Source of the DNA: Lithobates sylvaticus
Taxonomy: Eukaryota; Chordata; Amphibia; Anura; Ranidae
Direction: 5' to 3'
Assembly (NCBI GenBank): GCA_028564925.1
Contig: CM053029.1
Coordinates: 39,250,253 to 39,314,252 of the forward strand
Length of the DNA: 64,000 nucleotides
In this document: positions 43,279 to 55,144 of the stretch, piece after piece
Position numbering within the stretch: position 1 is the stretch's first letter
Layout: every line of letters begins with the position of its first letter
The notes under the pieces: generated by a model
What the model saw: the letters and a program-made list of their open reading frames with translations, nothing else
Told to the model about the DNA's origin: nothing
Database searches by the model: none
Made by a program: the position numbers and the translations under genes

Positions 43279-44353
43279 GGTTCCGGAACGGAGAGACTCA
43301 GAGAGACGGTTCCTGTGGGCGACACTCAATGGCAAAGCGTTAGACAAACGGCAAGAGAGAAAGTAAAAATACAAGCTAGTAATCGACTTCACTGAGTATG
43401 TCTGTTGCGTGTCAACCGGTGCGAACACCGACCTGTCAAATTAAAAGGTTGAGGGTAAAGGTGGGGGTGGGGGATGGTTAAGAGAGTGAATAGGTTCAGA
43501 CCTATGCAATAGTATCCTATCGAATAGGTGTCAGTATAGTGTGTCCTGTTGTGACAATGGTCCCGACAGGACACCCTTTTGGGGGTTGGAGGGAGGCTGC
43601 ACCTCTTTCTGACAAAGCAGAGCAGGCGGGTCTACTGGCTAAAGAGTAGTGGTCACACAGGGTGGAGGGTGGGAGACCGCAACCTATTGTGGCAATGGAA
43701 AGGTGTTGGTTGGGCTCTTTGACACTGTAGAGCCTATCAATCTGTTGGCTCTTCAGCTAATACCATAGTGGATTCTATATTCAATTCAATTGGACTATTA
43801 AAACGGTAAACTTAACATAACATTTTGGAGGTATAGAAGCATTTCAGTAGTACATCATATACACCTATAGTCCCAATGACCATGAGAGACAGGCAAAAAA
43901 TAAAAAAAAAAAGGGAAAAAGGAAAAGAAAGAGTCCTGTTCTGTTTGTGTTCCTCGTTGTGTCGCTCCCCAGCTCCAGTCACTTCACCCATTGAAGTCGG
44001 CTTATCTGCGTGGGTGTATTAGTGTATCAACCTTGAGTCGCATCTATGGGAGAAGTTCACCAGCTATGGCCGCGATCTGTTTAGGAGACAAGCGCTTCGG
44101 CGACCATCTCCGTGTGGTTAGTGTCAGCATTCAGCCGCTGCGCCCTCGTGGTGTGTATGGATGCGTTAAGTGGCTTCAGGAAATAAGATGTTTCTTATAA
44201 ACTTACGGTGGGTTGTAAAGCTTGTGGGTATTCCCTTATAGTGTGGAAGTTTATGAGTGGAGCAGAGGTGTAGGACTGATCAAGTCAGCCTGTACTTTCA
44301 TGGTCTCAGGTAGCATCGTGGACTGCAATACAGATGTATATCGGCTCATGTAA
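43279..44353 (-). other. L1 inter-ORF spacer, unusually long
   Basis: 1075 bp between ORF1 and ORF2 of the full-length L1. Mammalian L1 spacers are tens of bases, so translation of ORF2 here cannot rely on near-adjacent reinitiation. No domain-bearing frame seen. The next L1 (61233-64000) also has a spacer of about 750 bp. Confidence 0.7.
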
Positions 44354-45472
44354 CTAGGACTCATCGTCTCGTGCTCTGGAGGCATGGGCTCTGCTGTTGT
44401 TCGGTGTGCCTGCTATCGAGCCGCTGGGGCGGCTTTGCTTCAGCTTCTTCTTCTGGTGTCTTTTCTCAGGGGAGGTCAGTGGTGAGCCCGGAGGACTGCG
44501 ATCCAGGGGAGGTAAGCGGAATTCTTGATACCATTCAGGGAGGTCTACAGGACCCAGATGTAGTGCGGTGCAGAACTCCTCTAAGTCTTCTGGTGACCTT
44601 AGTGCGTGTTGCCTGCCATTGTGCATCACAATCAGAGCAAAGGGGAACCTCCATGTGTATCTGAGATCTTTCTCACGGAGTCTGTCCAGCAGGGGGCGGA
44701 GGGCCCTTCTGTTTCTCAGTGTTATTTGGGAGAGATCTTGAAAGAGCATTATGGTTTCTCCATTAAATATGATCTGCTCGTTTCTGCGTGCCTTTTGCAT
44801 TATCTCCTCCTTTAGTGTGAAGCTTTGTAAGCAACATATTACATCCCTTGGTGGCATGTTATCAGGCCCCCTGGCCCTCAGGGCTCTGTGCGCCCGGACA
44901 AATTCTATGTCTGTGTCCTCCGGCCGTTCCAATAGGCTATTAAACACTCGTCTGAGGGCCGGGTTGATTTGGTCGGCTTCCACCGTCTCGGGTATGCCCC
45001 TGACCCTTATATTGCACCTCCTCCCCCTGTTATCGAGGTCCTCTAAATGTCTGTTCATCTCGATGAAGTGGTTTGAATGGGAAAGAGTGACCCTGTCCAA
45101 TCTGTGGATAGCCTTTTCCCTCTGTTTCCCCGCGGTTTCAGCGTCTATCATGCGGTCATTTAGTACCATGAGGCTGGACTTAAGATCCGTGATGGCCGCC
45201 GAAAAGGACGATTTAATGTCTGCCGCTATTATGGCCATGTCGGAGTACGTCAGGGGGAGATTGGGGTGTGAGGGTCCCCTACCGTTATCCTCTGTAGCCG
45301 ATTGGGAGTCCTCACTGAAGTCCTCCGTTGCACGCGTCGGCGCCATCTTGGGGCCTGTACTCCCGAGCGAGCGGGACTGGCTTTTGAATAAGTCGGAGAT
45401 GTTCCGTCCCTTCAAGGCTGCTGCCGACTTCCGTGACCTGGTGTGTGGTGTTCGGTATCCAAGTTTGCTCAT
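44354..45472 (-). CDS. L1 ORF1 protein: RNA-binding chaperone
   Basis: 372 aa from an ATG at 45472. Binds L1 RNA and forms trimers in the cytoplasmic ribonucleoprotein. Order: basic, disordered N-terminus (1-75), a coiled-coil stretch (about 78-150, heptads around IKSSFSAAITDLKSSL and DLDNRG), an RRM-like domain opening with RRCNIRVRGIPE (151-162), and the C-terminal domain with REKDLRYTWRFPFAL (266-280), then a lysine/serine-rich tail. This is the Transposase_22 arrangement. Open throughout. It belongs to the same element as ORF2. Confidence 0.95.
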   Translation of the reverse strand: MSKLGYRTPHTRSRKSAAALKGRNISDLFKSQSRSLGSTGPKMAPTRATEDFSEDSQSATEDNGRGPSHPNLPLTYSDMAIIAADIKSSFSAAITDLKSSLMVLNDRMIDAETAGKQREKAIHRLDRVTLSHSNHFIEMNRHLEDLDNRGRRCNIRVRGIPETVEADQINPALRRVFNSLLERPEDTDIEFVRAHRALRARGPDNMPPRDVICCLQSFTLKEEIMQKARRNEQIIFNGETIMLFQDLSQITLRNRRALRPLLDRLREKDLRYTWRFPFALIVMHNGRQHALRSPEDLEEFCTALHLGPVDLPEWYQEFRLPPLDRSPPGSPLTSPEKRHQKKKLKQSRPSGSIAGTPNNSRAHASRARDDES

Positions 45473-45587
45473 TATCGGGGGTGTATAGTGTCAAAGAGCG
45501 GGTGTTAGGCTGCGGTTTCTCCGGAGCTCCTCTAGCAAGCTGCCATCTCCGTTGCGCGCCAAGCCACGCCCCCCTAAAGGGCGATTA

Positions 45588-46550
45588 TTAACTTTCATTA
45601 GTGAGTTTAAAATAATATCTAAAACAAGCTATCATTTCCTGATTCCTTAAGCTATAAATAATTGGATTCAAAAGAGGAGTCAAAACAGTGTATGACAGAG
45701 GTAAAAACTTATGTAACTCATTGTGCTGTGACTGAATCATATAAGTAACAAATATCGATCCACAGAACAAGCAAACAGAAGCTAGATGTGAACTGCATGT
45801 GGAGATAGCTTTTTGTCTTCCGAAACGTGAGGACATTTTCAGGATGGTGGAAAATATGGAGATATAGCTCACAATGATCAAGACAAATGGGACGATGTTC
45901 AGAAATATGATTATGAAGAGAATTTCCATCTCTACCAGTGATGAGTCTGAAGAAGACAGCTTCAGAAGTGGAGCTAGATCACAAAAGAGGTGGTCAATAG
46001 TATTTAAACCACAGAACTGTAGGTGGCAGATCGTAATTACCAACGTGGCCATCACTGTAAATCCAGCCACCCAAGCCCAAGCCGCCAGATGGTTGCGAGT
46101 CTTAATGTTCATGATGGAAGAGTATCTCAGAGGGTTGCAAATGGCCAAATGTCTGTCGTACGCCATAACAGTTAAGAGAAGACATTCTATACTACCTGTT
46201 GCGGATCCTAGGTAGTATTGGATGATACAGCCATAGAATGACATGAAACCTCCATTCAGCCATGAAATGTACAGCATGTTGGGTATGATTGTGGTGGTAT
46301 TCAATATTTCACAGGCAGATAGGTTGCTAAGAAATAAGTACATGGGAGAATGGAGCTTCGGACTGGTGGATATCAAAGTTATAATTACCATGTTTCCTAT
46401 TACTATGGCCAGATAAGCGATGAGGAGAAAAACAAAAATAATTTTTTTTAGGTGTTGGAGATTCCCGAACCCTACAAGAAAAATCTCTGTCACCTTTGTT
46501 TCGTTCTGAGCACATGTGGCCTGCGGGAAGATATTACAGGCAGTAAATAT
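45588..46550 (-). CDS. olfactory receptor OR4, complete 7TM, start codon lost
   Basis: Type I odorant receptor close to OR1-OR3. Full 7TM frame: NET glycosylation site, GN of TM1, SNLSACEI in TM2, MAYDRHLAICNPLRYS, SYISIFSTIL, KAISTCSSHL, PLLNPIIYSLRN and a normal C-terminus with stop TAA at 45588-45590. The codon aligned with the ATG of OR3 (MFTACNIF) and of OR1 is ATA here (46548-46550). No other in-frame ATG occurs before GNM in TM1, although the frame is open upstream. So it is either a recent pseudogene or is translated from an ATG in an upstream exon, using a ttcccgcag-GCC acceptor just ahead of TCAQNET. A young L1 begins 14 bp after its stop codon, and a Gypsy fossil lies upstream. Confidence 0.8.
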   Translation of the reverse strand: MFTACNIFPQATCAQNETKVTEIFLVGFGNLQHLKKIIFVFLLIAYLAIVIGNMVIITLISTSPKLHSPMYLFLSNLSACEILNTTTIIPNMLYISWLNGGFMSFYGCIIQYYLGSATGSIECLLLTVMAYDRHLAICNPLRYSSIMNIKTRNHLAAWAWVAGFTVMATLVITICHLQFCGLNTIDHLFCDLAPLLKLSSSDSSLVEMEILFIIIFLNIVPFVLIIVSYISIFSTILKMSSRFGRQKAISTCSSHLASVCLFCGSIFVTYMIQSQHNELHKFLPLSYTVLTPLLNPIIYSLRNQEMIACFRYYFKLTNES

Positions 46551-46604
46551 TGGGTAGAACACAGAAGTAAAAAAATTACAGACACAGCAACTCACTGAAT
46601 TTTT

Positions 46605-47387
46605 CTCCTGACAGAGCCTCACAGCCACTGGACTCTATTGTGGTGAGAGGGCACCTGACCATTCCAGTAGAGAGTACAGTATTGCTGAGTGAGTTCTTTC
46701 TACGACTGCTGGTGAAACTTGTAGTTCCACGGAGGTGAATCTACTTCTTCACAGGCATCAAACAGCTGAACTTTGGGGTCTTGTCTTTCCTCCCTGCACT
46801 GTAAGGTCAGTACTGTATTGCACTCACATGTAAGGAGGAATCTGCAAGTGGTGATATTTCTTCAGTTAAGCCATCTTTTGTTCTACAGTAATTTCTTTCC
46901 CTTTGTCTTTGTGGATTACAAATTGCAATGATATACTGCAATTTAAACATCAGGCTAGCTGAAGATATCTGGAGTTAAAAGAACTTTCACCATCTTCTAC
47001 TTTTACTAAGCATTGCTGCTCTACTTATAAGTTGAACTCTGAATTATAGCCTAGGGGGAGCCATTAAGTACATGTTAGACTTTACACTGTGTTTTTGAAT
47101 GTAAAGATTATATACTGCATTTTGATCTGGCCTCAGTGGGAAGGTATTTAATATATGTTTTGAAGATATTGAGTAGGTATCCCTCTGTGCACCTGTTCAC
47201 ATACTCCTAAGGTGATTAAAAGGTTATAAGTTCTGTATATGTGCATTGAGTAATAACAATTGTCAATCAAACTTTTATTCATGCCCTTTATTGTGTTCGA
47301 TTACTTATCTCAGTACATTTTTCAGAGTGGTTCAGTGATATCTTGTGAGTTTCTCATTCAGCAGCCCTCATGGGGGGTACCGCTACA
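46605..47387 (+). repeat. left LTR-related repeat of the Gypsy fossil
   Basis: Matches 54270-55144 in the right LTR ('cctgaccattccagtagaga', 'ggtgaatctacttcttcaca', 'tctgtatatgtg', ending taccgctaca). Followed by 'tttggtggtcccacc', a primer-binding-site-like position. Confidence 0.85.
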
Positions 47388-50300
47388 TTTGGTGGTCCCA
47401 CCAAGATATCCATTTGAGGTACCCGAGCAGATCAGTTGATGAGTCCAGGGTGGAAGAAGTTATGGAACAAACTATGGTTCTGAGGCTACCAGGAGTCCGG
47501 TGGTTTGATAAAGAGGTACAGCAAGTGCTGATAAAGGCTGTCCCAGAACAGGGGTCCTACCTCTTGGACCTGAAACATGACTTGGAGGAAAATTGTACCT
47601 ATGTCCTTCTAGAATGGAAAGAGAGTATTCCGGCAGAGTTCCAGAAGAGGGTTGTGAGCATAGCAGAAGGCCTGGATTGCCATGTGATCCCGGTACAGTT
47701 GCCGGAGGAGACTGGTGAGAAGTCCCCTGGGTCACCATCAGGAAAACCTGTTGCAAGCAGTCCAATTGTCGGAAGTCTACATGCAACCGTTTCAGCAGTG
47801 GGAAGCCCAATGTCAGGGATGTCTCCTGCCTCATTATATCTAGACATGAGTCACCAAGTTGACAGCCTGATACAGAGTCACACCAAGTCTGCCAATCGGG
47901 GATATCAGAGGCTCCCGACCTTCTCGGGCCATGTCCCCAGACCAGATGGGGAAGAGGAATTTGATAGCTGGATGGATCAGCCATGCAAGCCGTGGAGGAG
48001 TGGAATGTGTTGGGAACGGTGAAAAGAGAGTCTCTGCAGTCCAGCAACGAATGTCATCAGGAGCTTAAAGTGGGGGAAAACAGATTGGGAGGCCAAGGAC
48101 TATATCAATGCTCTCTACTCAGTTTATGTAAGGTTAGAGAAACTACCTGATCTGATGTACAAGTTTGAGCATACCCACCAGTGAAAGGGAGAGAAGTTGT
48201 CTGAATATATAATCCGGGTGGATCAAATCTTGCACCAGATCATCTTAAAAAAAGGTATTGACCCCCAGGAGGAGGACAGAGTCAGGTTGTATCGCACCCT
48301 ACAAGAAGCCAGGCCAAACCATCCTATTGTGCACCGATTGCTCTTGAAGGGCACCCGAGAGGCCCCTTCTTACCCAGAGTTGATGGGGTTGGTGAGAGAA
48401 GAGAAGGCTCTCCTAGATGAAAAGAATCAGGAGGCACGACTCACAGTAAAGACACCTCAGAAGAGTGAGATGGTAGCCGCACAATCAGTTCAGGTGGATG
48501 CCAGTGAGGTGGAGAGCGATGAAGAGTCTAAGTGGGGGAAGCGCATTAAGACCCCGGTAGTGCAATCCACCCCAAAAGTTACTCCCGTCAAGTCATCAGA
48601 AAGTGGAGTTCAAGTTCAAGAGCAGGTACAACAAGCTTTGTTACATGTGATGGAAGCCCAGGTCAAAGCTCAGGCTGAGCGGTCGGGCATTAAGAAGTGC
48701 TACAAGTCTGGTGATCCAAGACACTTCAAGGCCCAGTGTCCACAGAGGGAAGTGAATGCTGAACTGTTGGAGAACCCCCGATGAGACACAGAGCTCCAGG
48801 AAACAAAGGAAGAGAAGTGCCAGAACGAGGCTGCAGAAGAAAAGAGTGGCTCGATCACCCTGGTCATCCCCACAGTCGAGTAACCTGGCACCGGGGTCAG
48901 GGAGCCAGGCGCAGAGGGTCAATGCTTTACCGTCACCTAGGGCCACAGTTAGGTCTGATCAGAACATCCCTAAGAAAGTTTGTCAGGCTGGTCCAAACAA
49001 AAGTGGTCTGGCGACACCACCTAGGGTCACTGTTAGGTCCCCACAGAGGGCATTAAAGGAAAGGAACTGTATACTTAACCGCACTCTGGATACTGCTGCC
49101 AGTTTCCCGGAAAAGTTAGTGGGGCTGTCCCCAATTGGGCCTGTGCCAATAGAAGGAGTCTATACCAAAGCTTTACTTGACACTGGGGCTCAGGTCACGC
49201 TACTATACCAGGATTTCTACAAACACCTAAAGCCACATTCCCCTACGCAAGCTGGAAGAACTTGAGATCTGGGGAATTGGAACTACTAAGTGCCCATATG
49301 ATGGTTACATCCCAGATATCCTTTGGACCAGCAGCTGTCATAAAAGAAGAAGCTTTAAAAACCTTGGCTGTCGTGTGTCCCAGACCACCTGGGGCCAGGC
49401 AAAATTCCATCCTAGTAGGAACCAATACCGACTTAGTGAGAAGACTGTTATAATCAGTACTGAGCGAAGATCCACCAAAAATAAAATTCACCCGCAGTTA
49501 CTGAAAGCTTGTCTGCGAGTGGCAAGAGAGAAGAAGGCCCCTAAAGGAGGAGTGGGGCAGTTGTGGAAGTTGGAGACCAAAGAGAGGATACTACAGCCGG
49601 GGGAGGTTGTTTATGTGAAGGCCACCATCAAGTTGACTTGGGACCAACCGGGCCCTTTTGTGGTGCTGGAGACTCATGAGCAAGCTAGGGCGGCTGGACT
49701 AGAAATGGTCCCTGAGCTGGTTCCTACCCGAGATCTGTCCAGAACAGGAAGGAAAGTGCCCATCCGCTTGAAGAATGTGACTGATCAGCCTATTACTTTG
49801 GGAGCCCTTATGCTGGTGGGGCAGGTGAGTGCTGTCACCCCTGTACTTCCTGAATAAAGCAAGGATTTAAAGAATGGCCAACAGTTAAAGATAGAGTTTC
49901 AGTGATGTGCGGAGGTCCTGTCCCCTGCCTGGCAAAAAAGGATGAAGTCTCAACTGATGAGATGGGAGAAGCTGTTTTCTAAAGATGATTTCAATGTGGG
50001 ATGTGCAAGAAGTGCCCAACATAGAATTTGGCTTCAGGAAGACAAACCCTTCTGAGAGCGTGCCAGGACAATACCTCTCAATGACCTGAAAGACTTAAGA
50101 AAGCAGCTAGCATGGTTGAAAAGGTCAGGAGTCCTTCAGGAGTCTCGGAGTCCTTATGCATCCCCCATCGTGGTAGTAAGGAAGAAAAATGGGTTGTAAT
50201 GCATTTGTGTATCGACTACCGGACCTTGAATTGGAACACCATCCTGGACCAGTACAACACACCCCGTATCAAAGATGGTTTACAGTGCCTTACTGGAGCC

Positions 50301-53300
50301 AAGTGGTTTAGTGTGCTCCACTTGAAAAGTGGGTATTATCAGATTACCATGCACCCGGAAGATCAGGAAAAGACGGCATTCATATGCCCGTTTGAATTCT
50401 ACGAGTTCAGTCGGATGCCTCAGGGCCTGTCGGGGGCTCCTGCAACCTTCCAACATTTGATGGAAAGGACAGTTGGAGACATGAATCTTGTAGAGGTACT
50501 GGTGTATCTGGATGACATATTTGTGTTTTTGGAATACATTGGAAGAGCACGAAACTCGACTAGAAAAGGTATTCTCCCGCCTCCACGAGGAAGGACTGAA
50601 GTTGTTACTGGAAAAATGCCAGTTCTAAAAGAACCTCTGTTACCTATTTGGGCCATGTTGACTCTGCAGGAGGAGTCGCCACAGATCCACAAAAGCTGGA
50701 GGCTGTCACCACCTGGCCCAGACCAAGAACTGTAACCGAGTTGAGATCTTTCCTGGGATTCTGCTCTTATTACCGACGATTTGTGACCAACTTTGCCAAG
50801 ATTGCTCGGCCCCTTAATGAGTTGTTGCAAGTGGTCACGGGAGAGGGAGAAGATGGAGCCAGAGCCAAGAAAAGCGATGCTCGCAAAAAAAAAAGATTCT
50901 GTCCAAAGCCAATGGACCTCTTCATGTGAAAAAGCGTTTTGGCAGTTGAAGAAAAATCTTACAGAGGCTCTTGTTTTGGCATACACTGACCCTGACCTGC
51001 CCTATGATTTGCATGTGGAAGCTAGTAGAGAAGGATTGGGAGGGGTACTGTATCAGGACCAAAATGGAAGATTGAAACCTGTGGCCTATGTAAGTAGGAG
51101 CCTTACACCATCGGAAAATAATTACCCTGTCCACAAATTGGAATTTCCAACACTCAAGTGGACTGTGGTGGATACGTTGAGAGACTATTTGTATGGAGCT
51201 GAGTTCATTGTCTAGACTGACAACAATCCCTTAACTTACATCTTGACCTTGGCAAAACGGAATGCCACAGGACAAAGGTGGCTAGCAGCTTTGGCAGGGT
51301 TTGCGGTTTAGTCTGAAGTATCGGCCAGGAGTTGGGAACCGAGATGCGGATGCTTTGTCCCGCAGGCCTCATAGGAAAGGAAGAAGATCCAGAGGGATGG
51401 ACTTATGTACCTGAAGAAGGAGTGTGAGCCTTGCGTCAGGGCCTGGACCAGAAGATGAAAGGAGGAGTGGCTGCCGAGTACATTGGGGTTGACCCCTCTG
51501 GAATACCAAGACGCTATTGCAGATTGACACAGGTGAAAGGAGAAGGCCTACCTCAATTGACCAAGAGGGATTTGAAGAGAGCTCAAGAGCAGGACCCATT
51601 GGGTCATTTGGTGGTGCAAGCTTTGAATAAGCAGGATCCCGGACTGTTGCTGAAAAGCCCCATAAATGGAGCAAAGACTTTGCTCATAGAATGGGACCAG
51701 TTACAAATCAGAGATGGAATATTATACAGGCGTTGCCCATCTGGAGACAAAGAGGAGTGGTGGCAGCTGTTCCTCCCAGAAAATCATCATCCTACTGTCC
51801 TGATGTGTTTAAATGATGACCATGGCCACCAGAAAGGACATTTCGCTTGATTAGAGATAGATTTTTTGGGCCCAATTTGAGAGGAGAGGTAAAGAGTTAC
51901 TGTCACTCTTTTCTGACTTGTATCCAGCAGTAAACTTTGCCAGTTAGGGACGCCCCAATGGGTCAGGAGCTGTTAGATCTGGTTTGCATTGGCTTTTTGT
52001 GCCTGGAACCCGATACAGGTGGAAGAGACAGCATCTTGGTTGTGACCGCTAACTTCACCCGCTATGCCCAGGCCTATCCTACTAAAGATCAGAAGGCCAG
52101 CACTGTGGCTAAAGTGCTCGTGGAGAAGTTTTTCGTGCACTATGGGTTTTCCGTACGGATCCATTCAGACCAAGGAAGAGACTTTGAGAGTCGACTAGTC
52201 CATCAGTTGTGTGCCCTATTGTGTATCAAGAAGTCTTGTTCGACATCGTATCACCCTTAAGGGGGCCCTCAACCTGAACGAGTCAATCAAACTTTGCTAA
52301 ACATGTTGGGAACTCCACAGAAAAGAAACAGCATTGGGGTAATCATATAGCAGCACTGGTGCATGCTTATAATAGCACAGAGAGTGATGCTACTGGTTAC
52401 TCACCCTATCGCCTTATGTTTGGGAGAGAGGCTCGTCTTTCTGCTGACCTGGCTTTTGGCACCTCTCTTGATGACACCCCTTTAATACCACATAAGGATT
52501 ATGTGGACAGATTACGGAAGAACCTACGACAAGCCTATGAGAAAGCTATGGAGCATGCTTCTATCAGAGAACGGGTGACTGAGAGTTACTGAAAAATCTA
52601 GGGGTACCAGGAAAACATAAGCTGGCAGATCGTTGGAGGCCACAGCCCTATGTTGTGTGTAAACCACTCCCTGGCCTACCCATGTATCTGATCAGACCTG
52701 ACGGGGAGAAGGGACCGTTGAAGATGTGGCACAGGAATCACTTGTTACCACTATCAGTGAGGGTGTCTCAAGCACCTCTACAGCCTTCCCCAAAGCCAAC
52801 TCCACCTCGAACACGCTCACAAAAGAAAATGTTGACTGTAGTTGATATGACAGACGAAGAAGATGAGGAATTTGGAGAAGATTATGTGTTTTCTCAAGTT
52901 TCTAGTCCAGTGTCCTCACCAGGAAGAAGGAGAATTGAAGAAGAAGATGAGGAGGAGGATGAGATTGTGAATGTGCCTTTGCGGTTGTGGTCTGCTGAAG
53001 GCAACTCAATAAGAGAATTGAAAAAAAGATGGAAGCTATTAGAGCATTGCCACAGCGGCAAAAAGAAACAGCTAGAATGATACCTCAACAGCCAAAAGAA
53101 ACAACTAGGATGGCACCCCAACAGCCAAAAGAAACAGCTAGGATGGTACCTCAATGGCCTTGGACCAGAGTTAAAGAAATTGTCACCTTTTAAGGATGCG
53201 GAAAGAACCAAGGCCATAGGAGTTGTCCTTGGACAAGGGACTAGGGACCTGATAGACTTCTCTAGTGAGTTGTTATTAGCTCTTATAACTGCAAGTGAGG

Positions 53301-53772
53301 ATACTCCCATGGAATTGAATGTTCAGACTAGTACTAATGAAGAAACTAAAGATTTGACACAGACTGTTGGAACGTAATTGCCAATGCGATTAAGTCGGGA
53401 TGTGAACCCTCCCAAGAGACTCACTTATGACACACTGGGAGAGAGCTCTGAAGAGCTTATTCATACCATTTGCAGATAAGCCCCTGATCCTACACTCCTC
53501 ACTGTTAATTTGGTAGGGGGTGACTCTGCTTTAACCTCTGACACCAATAGGTGGGACACGGCAATTGCCCTGGCCTGTTCCAAGACTGATTTTAAACTAA
53601 CCAATAGTGTGTACAGATGGTTCCAAAGAGAGCCCAAAATGTGTCAGTATTTGCTAGATTTGTATTGTGGTTCATAAAAAAAAAATCATTAATAATTCAT
53701 TCCTTCCTTTTTAGCAAGCTGGAGTGGGTAATCTGCATGTCTTTGGGGACCAAAGAGTTCAAGTGGGGGGAG

Positions 53773-55144
53773 TGTGTAGCCAAGGGCTTGCTACTATAGT
53801 TATTATAGTTGAACAGTTTGTTGTTTTTGAAAATGAGTTTGGCTCCCTCTAGTGGCTGCTGGACTCTGTTAGGATATATCCTTATCCCTTGAGAAGGAAT
53901 GCAGAAAAGTATTGTGTGAGATATAGTTTTGACTCTGTAAGCTGGATCAGCCCTGAATTACAGGACAGAAAATGCAAAGTGTGCAGCACTGTTTGCTGGG
54001 ATGAGTGATAAAAGGGCCAGCACGGCCTGTTTTCAGCCTCTGGACGCCATTCAACAGCTGCCAGCAGGAGATCTGTGTGTGACCAGGAGTGAGAGACTGC
54101 TGCCTATATAGCGGAGAGCCAGATTGCCCAGACAGCTATGCTATCCTAGCAAGCGGACCGGCCTGCGCTTCAGAGCAACTGGAAGCCCCTGCACTTCAGT
54201 CCATCAGGAGTTGCAGCACGGCGTGGTGGCACCATCTTCACCAGACGGAGACACCAGGAGGGGATTCTGGATTGAGCCTCATAGCCATTGCGGTCTATTG
54301 TGGTGAGATGGCACCTGACCATTCCAGTAGAGAGTACAGTATTGTTGAGTGAGTTATTTCTACAGACTGCTGGTGAGTCTTGTAGTTCCATGGAGGTGAA
54401 TCTACTTCTTCACAGGCATCATACAGCTGGACTTTGGGGTCTTGTCTTTCTCCCCTGAGCTGTAAGGTCAGTACTGTACTGCACATACATGTAAGGATGA
54501 TTCAGTTAAGCCATATTCAGCACAGCATTTGTTCTACAGTCATTTCTTTCCCTTTGTCTTTGTGGATTACAAATTGCAATGATATACTGCAGTTTAAACA
54601 TCAGGCTAGATGAAGCTGCTGGAGTTAGAAGAACTTTCACCATCTTCTACTTTTACTAAGCATTGCTGCTCTACTCATAAGTTGAACTCTGAATTATAGC
54701 CTTGGGGGGAGCCATTGAGTATATGTTACACTTTACACTGTGTTTTTGAATGTAAAGATTATATACTGCATTTTGGTCTGTGTGTTGAGGCCTCAGTGGA
54801 AAGGTATTTAATTTACGTTTTGAAGATATTGAGTACTTATCCCTCTGTGCACCTGTTCACATATACTCCTAAGGTGATTAGAAGGTTATAAGTTCTGTAT
54901 ATGTGTGATTAAGTAATAACAATTGTCAATCATAACTTGTGTTTATTCATGCCATATATTGTGTTCTACTACTTATCTCAGTAAATCTTTCTGAGTGGTT
55001 CAGTGATATTGTGTGAGTTTCTCATTGCTAACGTCACATTGCAGAATGGGACCCAACGTGTCAGAGGTAAGAGAGTATCTGCAGAGTTGGGGTAGCCAGT
55101 GGGATATAGAGTCAATCAGCAGCCCTCATGGGGGTACCGCTGCA
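53773..55144 (+). repeat. right LTR of the Gypsy fossil
   Basis: Begins TGTGTAGCCAAGGG after a purine tract (aagtggggggag) and ends ...taccgctgca at 55144, directly against the 64-bp minisatellite. Confidence 0.85.

Larger units (their letters stand above)
38984..45574 (-). mobile_element. full-length L1 LINE, both ORFs open
   Basis: A 6591-bp minus-strand L1. Perfect 15-bp target duplications TAAAGGGCGATTATT flank it (38969-38983 and 45575-45589), with a T run (the poly-A tail) directly after the left copy. It has a 5' UTR of about 100 bp, ORF1 (372 aa), a long 1075-bp inter-ORF spacer, ORF2 (1282 aa) and a 446-bp 3' UTR. With no interruption in either ORF and an intact duplication, it is very young and possibly mobile. 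Its 5' end abuts the stop codon of OR4, on the same strand. Confidence 0.95.
46605..55144 (+). mobile_element. Ty3/Gypsy LTR retroelement, fossil, PNMA-like Gag
   Basis: A broken Ty3/Gypsy element between related LTR repeats (left about 46605-47387, right 53773-55144). Parts in order: Gag of the PNMA/ZCCHC12 type ending in a CCHC knuckle (about 47460-48780), aspartic protease (about 49080-49250), reverse transcriptase (about 50110-50560), RNase H (about 50930-51360), integrase (about 51800-52600). By eye, the first 200 or so aligned LTR bases are about 93-95% identical, so it is not recent. There are roughly a dozen breaks or more; it cannot be functional. It lies between OR4 and that gene's putative minisatellite-promoter unit. 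Confidence 0.9.

Noticed and set aside
43279-43428. Upstream extension of the L1 ORF2 frame by 50 codons
   Set aside because: Its first codon is not ATG; the ATG at 43278 has a better context and begins at the endonuclease.
46551-46628. N-terminal extension of OR4
   Set aside because: The frame is open but begins at a GTG and runs into LTR-related sequence; it is not receptor sequence.
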